The notes beneath the pieces are model-generated. The model worked only from the letters and a program-made list of their open reading frames with translations, made no database searches and was not told the DNA's origin. Below are positions 59,299-64,000 of a DNA stretch of 64,000 nt, piece by piece (position 1 is the stretch's first letter; each line of letters starts with the position of its first letter). Source of the DNA: Mesorhizobium comanense (GTDB taxonomy: Bacteria > Pseudomonadota > Alphaproteobacteria > Rhizobiales > Rhizobiaceae); contig NZ_SCNN01000006.1 in NCBI RefSeq assembly GCF_005503535.1, positions 1-64,000 of the forward strand. The letters run 5' to 3'. A program made the position numbers and the translations under genes.

Positions 59299-60813
59299 AT
59301 GGGCAATCATCTGTTCGACGCGTTCCGGTCCAGCATGCCGGCGCCGGCGCGTCTCTTGATGGAGACCGATGATGGGCGCTCGCTCACCTATGGCGACATG
59401 CTGGCGCGGTCGGCGCAGCTGGCGCACGCGCTCCTGCAATTGGATGTCGAGCCCGGCGACCGGGTTGCCGTGCAGGTCGAGAAGAGCCCGGAAGCGGTGC
59501 TGCTCTATCTTGCCTGCGTGCGCGCCGGCGCTGTCTTCCTGCCGCTCAACACCGCCTACACGCTGACCGAACTCGGCTATTTCTTCGGCGACGCCGAGCC
59601 GCGCGTCATCGTCTGTGATCCCGCAAGGTCGGCCGATATCGGGAACATGGCCGAGGCGGCCGGTGCCGTCGTGGTGACGCTCGACCGCAACGGCCAGGGA
59701 TCGCTGACGGACCAGGCATCGCGGCAGGCGACAGATTTCCACGATGTCGAGCGTGGCCCCGGCGACCTCGCCGCGATCCTTTATACGTCGGGAACCACCG
59801 GCCGCTCGAAAGGCGCCATGCTCAGCCACGAGAACCTCGCCTCGAACGCGCGGGTGCTGGTCGGTCAGTGGCGTTTCACATCGGACGATGTGCTGATCCA
59901 CGCGCTGCCCATATTCCATACGCACGGCCTGTTCGTCGCCACCAACGTCGTCCTGATGGCCGGCGCCTCGATGCTGTTCGAACAGAAATTCGATGCCGGC
60001 CGCATCGTCTCGCTGCTGCCGCGCGCCACCACACTGATGGGCGTGCCGACCTTCTACGTCAGGCTGCTGCAGCAGGACGGGCTGGACCGTGAGGCGGCAG
60101 GGAACATCCGCCTGTTCGTGTCCGGCTCGGCGCCGCTGCTGGCCGAGACGCACAAGGCCTGGCGCGAGTGTACCGGTCACGCGATCCTCGAGCGCTACGG
60201 CATGACCGAGACCAACATGAACACGTCGAACCCCTATGAGGGCGAACGGCGCGCCGGCACGGTCGGCTTCCCCCTGCCGGGCGTATCGCTGCGCATCGCC
60301 GACCCCGACAATGGCAAGCCGCTCCCCCAGGGCGAGGTCGGCATGATCGAGGTCAGGGGCCCGAATGTGTTTGGCGGCTACTGGCGCATGCCGGAAAAGA
60401 CCAGTGCGGAATTCCGCGCCGACGGCTTCTTCATCACGGGTGATCTCGGCATCATCGACGCCGACGGCTATGTCCACATTGTCGGGCGCGGCAAGGACCT
60501 GATCATCTCCGGCGGCTACAACATCTATCCGAAAGAGCTCGAAAGCGAGATCGACGCGCTGGACGGGGTCGCGGAAAGCGCCGTCATCGGCGTTGCCCAT
60601 CCGGATTTCGGCGAAGGCGTCACGGCCGTGGTCGTGCGCACGCCCGCATCGCGCATCACCGCGGCTGAGATCCTCGGCGCCATCGCCGGGCGCGTTGCCA
60701 GGTACAAGCACCCAAAGCAGGTGGTTTTCGTCGAGGAACTGCCGCGCAACACGATGGGCAAGGTGCAGAAGAACCTGCTGCGCGACGCCTACAAGGATCT
60801 CTACAGGTCGTGA
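59299..60813 (+). CDS. matB: Malonyl-CoA synthetase
   Basis: A 504-residue ANL-superfamily ligase that makes malonyl-CoA from malonate, ATP and CoA. The P-loop is YTSGTTGRSKGAMLSH, the A5 motif ERYGMTETNMN, the A7 motif TGDLGIIDADGY, the hinge GRGKDLIISGGYNIYP and the terminal Lys motif RNTMGKVQKNLLR. Length and motifs match MatB. AGGAAG precedes ATG 59299. It follows matR by 180 bp. No matA or matC is next to it; the following gene is on the other strand. Confidence 0.9.
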   Translation: MGNHLFDAFRSSMPAPARLLMETDDGRSLTYGDMLARSAQLAHALLQLDVEPGDRVAVQVEKSPEAVLLYLACVRAGAVFLPLNTAYTLTELGYFFGDAEPRVIVCDPARSADIGNMAEAAGAVVVTLDRNGQGSLTDQASRQATDFHDVERGPGDLAAILYTSGTTGRSKGAMLSHENLASNARVLVGQWRFTSDDVLIHALPIFHTHGLFVATNVVLMAGASMLFEQKFDAGRIVSLLPRATTLMGVPTFYVRLLQQDGLDREAAGNIRLFVSGSAPLLAETHKAWRECTGHAILERYGMTETNMNTSNPYEGERRAGTVGFPLPGVSLRIADPDNGKPLPQGEVGMIEVRGPNVFGGYWRMPEKTSAEFRADGFFITGDLGIIDADGYVHIVGRGKDLIISGGYNIYPKELESEIDALDGVAESAVIGVAHPDFGEGVTAVVVRTPASRITAAEILGAIAGRVARYKHPKQVVFVEELPRNTMGKVQKNLLRDAYKDLYRS

Positions 60814-60827
60814 CCGACGCCTGCCTT

Positions 60828-62906
60828 TTACGTCTTCTCGGTCCGGCCGCCTGAACCCCATAGCGCGCGCTGCAGCAGCCCGCGTTTGCGCCCGCGGGGC
60901 GCAAGGTCGACATCCCCAACCAGTTTCGCGCCGCCCTTGCGCCGTTCGAGCGTGATCTTGCGGGTGTGGAAGGCCTCGAGCTCGGCGCGGTGCGCGACGC
61001 TGACGATGGTCACTCCTGGCAGTTCGTGGATCACCGTCCCCATCATCTGCTCCTGGCTCTTCTCGTCGAGCGCCGAAGTCGCCTCGTCTAGCACGACGAT
61101 GTCGGGCCGGTGCAGCAGAAGCCGCGCGAAGGCGACGCGCTGTTTTTCACCGCCCGACAGGGTCTGGTCCCAGGGCGCTTCCTCCTTGATCCGGCCGGCA
61201 AGGTGCCCGAGGCCGACCTTGCCGAGGGTGGCCTTGATCTCATCCATCTTCCAGTTGTCGGCGGCCGCGGGGTAGGCGACCACGCGGCGCAGGGTGCCCG
61301 AGGGGATGTAGGGCCGCTGCGGCAACATGAACAATCGCTTGCCGGGGTGGAAATTGACGCTGCCGCTTCCCCACGGCCATAGGCCGGCGATCGCCCGCAC
61401 CAGCGTCGACTTGCCCGAGCCGGATTCGCCTGACACCAGCACCCGTTCTCCCGGTTCGACCACCACTTCCGTTTCCTTGACCACGGACGTGCCGTCGTCG
61501 AGCGTCACGGAGAGATCGTCGAGGGAGAGCATCGTATCGCCCTTGGTCTCGCCATGCTCGATGCGCCCGAGCTCGTCGCTCTGCTCGGCCCGTTCCAGCC
61601 CGTCGAGCGACATCATCAGCGAGGCGATGCGGCGCGCCGAGGCGTTCCAGTCGGCGAGCCGCGGATAATTGTCGACCAGCCATCCGAAGGCACCCTGCAC
61701 GATGGCGAAGGCGGAAGCCGCCTGCATGACCTGCCCGAGCGACATCGAGCCGTCGAGGAATTTCGGCGCGCACAGCAGCACCGGCACGACCGGCGCGAAC
61801 AGGCTCGATCCCTGCGACACCAGGGCCGTGCGCATGTGCTGGCCGGTCAACTTCGCCCACCGCTTGAGCACGCCGGCGAAGGTCCTGTCGATGCCGGCGT
61901 TTTCTTCCTCCTCGCCGCCAAGAAGCGCAATGCTCTCGCCGTTCTCGCGCACGCGCGTCAGCACGTAGCGGAATTCCGCTTCCGCCTGGTTCTTCTCTTC
62001 GGAGAGCTGCACGAAATCGCGGCCGATGATGAACATCGAGGTCGAGGTGACCGCGGCGTAGACGACCGCCGTGATCACCAGAAAGCCGGGAACCGTGATG
62101 GTCGAGCCGCCGAAGGTGAAGCTCAGCGCTCCGCCGATGGTCCACAGCACCACGATGAAGGTCGATGCCGACAGGAAGGCTGATAGGACGCCGGCGACGA
62201 AATCGACGGGCGACTCGGTGGCGACCCGCAAATCCTCCGAGAGGCGGGCCTCCGGGTTCTGGTGGTCGCCCTTCACCAGGTTGAGCTGGTAGTAGCGGCC
62301 GCTGGCCAGCCAGCGTGCGATGACCGAGGTCGTCAGCCAGGATCGCCAGCGCCGCTGCATGGTCATGCGCAGATAGACCTGGGTAACGACGAGGCTGATG
62401 CTGCCCAGCACCAGTGGCACGAAGACCGCGCTCAGGAAATAGACGGTGTGAGCGTCACGCTTCTCGATGGCGTCGAAGATCCAGCGGTTCCACACATTGA
62501 TTCCGTACTGGAAACCGACATTGACGCCGATCAGCACCACGAGTCCGACAGCCAGCGGCCACGCAAGCTTGTCGCCGTGCCGGCCCCAGTAGCCCCGGCC
62601 GCTGATCCAGAACCGCCGCAGCAGGTATTTCTTGCGCGCCTTTTCCGCTTCCTTTGCCGTCAGCTCGGGATCGGGTTCCGCGTTTTCCGGCGGCGGAGCC
62701 TCGATGGCGGCATCGGAAGCCGCGGCCTCGACGATGTCGGTCTGTTTTCTGCGCGGCTTCCGGGGCTTATCTGTTTCGCGCGCGGCTTCATCCGACGATC
62801 GTTGCTCGCGAGCCCGCTGCCGTCGCGGTTTCCCCCGACTTGGCTTGGCGGCGCCGCGCGGCTTGCTGCCGTCGGCCGGTTTGGGTCTGGATTTCGCCTC
62901 GGACAT
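60828..62906 (-). CDS. SbmA/BacA-like ABC transporter, permease fused to ATPase
   Basis: A 692-residue half-transporter. Residues 1-95 are a Lys/Arg/Pro-rich cytoplasmic extension. The SbmA/BacA-like membrane domain (about 105-420) shows WNRWIFDAIEKRDAHTVYFL and RWRSWLTTSVIARWLASGRY. The ATPase domain has Walker A SGESGSGKSTL, signature LSGGEKQRVAFARLLLH and Walker B DIVVLDEATSALD. The architecture matches the YddA/Rv1819c/ABCD-type group. BacA-type transporters import antimicrobial peptides and matter in symbiosis, but this fused type is distinct. It follows lhgO on the same strand, and a perfect hairpin lies just before its start. Confidence 0.9.
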   Translation of the reverse strand: MSEAKSRPKPADGSKPRGAAKPSRGKPRRQRAREQRSSDEAARETDKPRKPRRKQTDIVEAAASDAAIEAPPPENAEPDPELTAKEAEKARKKYLLRRFWISGRGYWGRHGDKLAWPLAVGLVVLIGVNVGFQYGINVWNRWIFDAIEKRDAHTVYFLSAVFVPLVLGSISLVVTQVYLRMTMQRRWRSWLTTSVIARWLASGRYYQLNLVKGDHQNPEARLSEDLRVATESPVDFVAGVLSAFLSASTFIVVLWTIGGALSFTFGGSTITVPGFLVITAVVYAAVTSTSMFIIGRDFVQLSEEKNQAEAEFRYVLTRVRENGESIALLGGEEEENAGIDRTFAGVLKRWAKLTGQHMRTALVSQGSSLFAPVVPVLLCAPKFLDGSMSLGQVMQAASAFAIVQGAFGWLVDNYPRLADWNASARRIASLMMSLDGLERAEQSDELGRIEHGETKGDTMLSLDDLSVTLDDGTSVVKETEVVVEPGERVLVSGESGSGKSTLVRAIAGLWPWGSGSVNFHPGKRLFMLPQRPYIPSGTLRRVVAYPAAADNWKMDEIKATLGKVGLGHLAGRIKEEAPWDQTLSGGEKQRVAFARLLLHRPDIVVLDEATSALDEKSQEQMMGTVIHELPGVTIVSVAHRAELEAFHTRKITLERRKGGAKLVGDVDLAPRGRKRGLLQRALWGSGGRTEKT

Positions 62907-62921
62907 GCGCAGCGAAAACGG

Positions 62922-62947
62922 CCATGAAACCGAAAGGTTTCATGGCA
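62922..62947. repeat. Hairpin with GAAA loop before the ABC transporter gene
   Basis: GCCATGAAACC (62922-62932), loop GAAA, GGTTTCATGGC (62937-62947): perfect 11-bp stem, about 15 nt before the ABC start codon on the minus strand and 45 bp after lhgO. It might end lhgO transcripts or hide the ribosome site. Confidence 0.65.
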
Positions 62948-62991
62948 TCGCGCGATATTGATGCGCGATACTGGTGCCCCGCGCGAGCCCG

Positions 62992-64000
62992 TCAGCGCGG
63001 GTAAAGCATTTCGGCGACATGGTCGGCGATCGCCAGGCTCGCGGTCAGGCCGGGGCTCTCGATGCCGAACAGGTTGACGATCCGGCCCGCGCCATGATCC
63101 GCCGGACCCTGCACCAGGAAGTCGGCGGCCGGCTGGCCGGGGCCTGAAAGTTTCGGTCTGATGCCGGCATAGGCCGGCTGCAGGGCGCCATCGGCAAGAT
63201 CGGGCCAATAGCGCCGGATCGCCTCGTAGAAGACAGCGCTTCGGCCGGGATCGACCGCATAGTCCGCTTGCTCGATCCATTCGACATCGGGGCCGAAGCG
63301 CGCGCCGCCGCCAAGGTCGAGCGTCAGATGGACGCCAAGCCCGCCTTCGACCGGAACCGGATAGATCAGCCGCGAAAACGGCGACCGTCCCGGCAACGCG
63401 AAGTAGTTGCCGCGCGCCAGCCACTGGCGCGGGATGAAATCCCCGGGAAAGCCTGCGATGCGGCCGGCGACGGCCTGCGCGTCGAGACCGGCTGCGTTGA
63501 CGAACACATCGGCTTCAAGGGTAAAACGCTCGCCATCGGCGTCGCGCGTCTCGATCCGGATGCCGCCGCTTTCGATCACCGCCCCGGCGACAGAGGTCAG
63601 GAAAGCGAAGGACGCGCCTGACGCCTCGGCATCGCCGCGCAGCGACAGCATCAGCGCATGGCTGTCGACAATGCCTGTCGATGGCGACAAGAGCGCCCCG
63701 GCGCATTTCAGCGCCGGCTCCAGGCTCACCGCCTCGCTTCTCGTCAGGAATTCGAGATCGTCGACGCCGCAGCGTCGCGCATTGGCCTCGATCGCCCGCA
63801 GCCCGTCGCTCTGGCCGGGTTCCGTGGCGACGATCAGCTTGCCTGTGCGTCGATGGGCGATGCCGTGCGTCGCGCAGTAGGCGTAGAGAAGCCGGCGGCC
63901 TTCGACGCAAAGCCGGGCCTTCAGGCTGCCGGGCGCGTAGTAGAGCCCGGCATGGATGACTTCCGAATTGCGGGAACTGGTGACGGTGCCGATCGCATCG
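62992..64000 (-). CDS. lhgO: L-2-hydroxyglutarate oxidase, 5' end outside window
   Basis: The visible 335 codons encode most of a DAO-family FAD oxidoreductase. The frame is open to the right edge, beginning ...[15 protein letters not shown], followed by [20 protein letters not shown], the hallmark of LhgO. The C-terminal part has [33 protein letters not shown] and a terminal FAD loop [20 protein letters not shown]. The N-terminal GxGxxG FAD motif lies beyond the window. It oxidises L-2-hydroxyglutarate to 2-oxoglutarate, linked to the respiratory chain. The gene's start is off the window. Confidence 0.9.
   Translation of the reverse strand, partial: DAIGTVTSSRNSEVIHAGLYYAPGSLKARLCVEGRRLLYAYCATHGIAHRRTGKLIVATEPGQSDGLRAIEANARRCGVDDLEFLTRSEAVSLEPALKCAGALLSPSTGIVDSHALMLSLRGDAEASGASFAFLTSVAGAVIESGGIRIETRDADGERFTLEADVFVNAAGLDAQAVAGRIAGFPGDFIPRQWLARGNYFALPGRSPFSRLIYPVPVEGGLGVHLTLDLGGGARFGPDVEWIEQADYAVDPGRSAVFYEAIRRYWPDLADGALQPAYAGIRPKLSGPGQPAADFLVQGPADHGAGRIVNLFGIESPGLTASLAIADHVAEMLYPR

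Overview
The window looks like a chromosomal segment of a GC-rich alphaproteobacterium of the order Rhizobiales, most likely Mesorhizobium or a close relative. The support is a PmtA-type phospholipid methyltransferase next to dnaK-dnaJ, malate synthase G, an EfeUOB-type iron system, a MatR/MatB pair, a SbmA/BacA-like ABC exporter, an Omp25-like porin, and many short intergenic palindromic repeats of the rhizobial kind. The genus is inferred from gene content; no 16S or marker search was possible. I saw no rRNA, tRNA, CRISPR array, transposase or replication origin.

Layout. 0-4.6 kb: small genes around a winged-helix/TPR regulator, including two paralogous six-cysteine secreted proteins, then a CDGSH iron-sulfur protein. 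4.7-9.9 kb: a hydantoinase/oxoprolinase, malate synthase G and a small AT-richer secreted protein. 9.9-14.1 kb (minus strand): a four-gene iron-uptake operon, efeU-efeO-efeB plus a second M75 protein, with ATGA overlaps. 14.2-18.3 kb: an NmrA-like protein, a membrane protein preceded by a palindromic operator, a TetR regulator, and an aldehyde dehydrogenase homologue that has lost its catalytic cysteine. 18.5-26.9 kb: yifB/comM, then a 5.7-kb block holding an AraC regulator and a large autotransporter. Intact gshB lies on one side of this block and a decayed copy of the gshB 3' end on the other.

27-33.8 kb is a signalling region: an outer-membrane protein, a NarL-type response regulator with a 7TM histidine kinase, a membrane/Cys-rich protein, a LuxR-type regulator and a PhcB-like methyltransferase. 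33.8-37.2 kb: GtrA, a GT2 glycosyltransferase and a GT-C-like membrane protein. 37.4-38.7 kb: a GGDEF-EAL protein. 38.9-42.1 kb: a four-gene operon (SDR, dgoK, dgoA, lactonase) that fits oxidative De Ley-Doudoroff-type galactose catabolism. 42.2-46.4 kb: an ATP-grasp protein, LtrA, and a minus-strand operon of an FMN reductase, pyrF and a DUF1330 protein. 46.7-50.7 kb: pmtA, dnaJ and dnaK, with a heat-shock (sigma-32 type) promoter and a terminator for dnaK. 51.2-57.1 kb: a two-gene operon for large secreted Cys-rich proteins that share a domain; the second ends in tandem 36-residue repeats. 57.3-64 kb: rpe, matR, matB, a BacA-like ABC transporter, and an L-2-hydroxyglutarate oxidase cut by the window edge.

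Most genes are ordinary housekeeping or catabolic genes. The least explained parts are the gshB-flanked autotransporter block, the secreted Cys-rich operon at 51-57 kb, the degenerate aldehyde dehydrogenase, and the two-component/LuxR/methyltransferase cluster.
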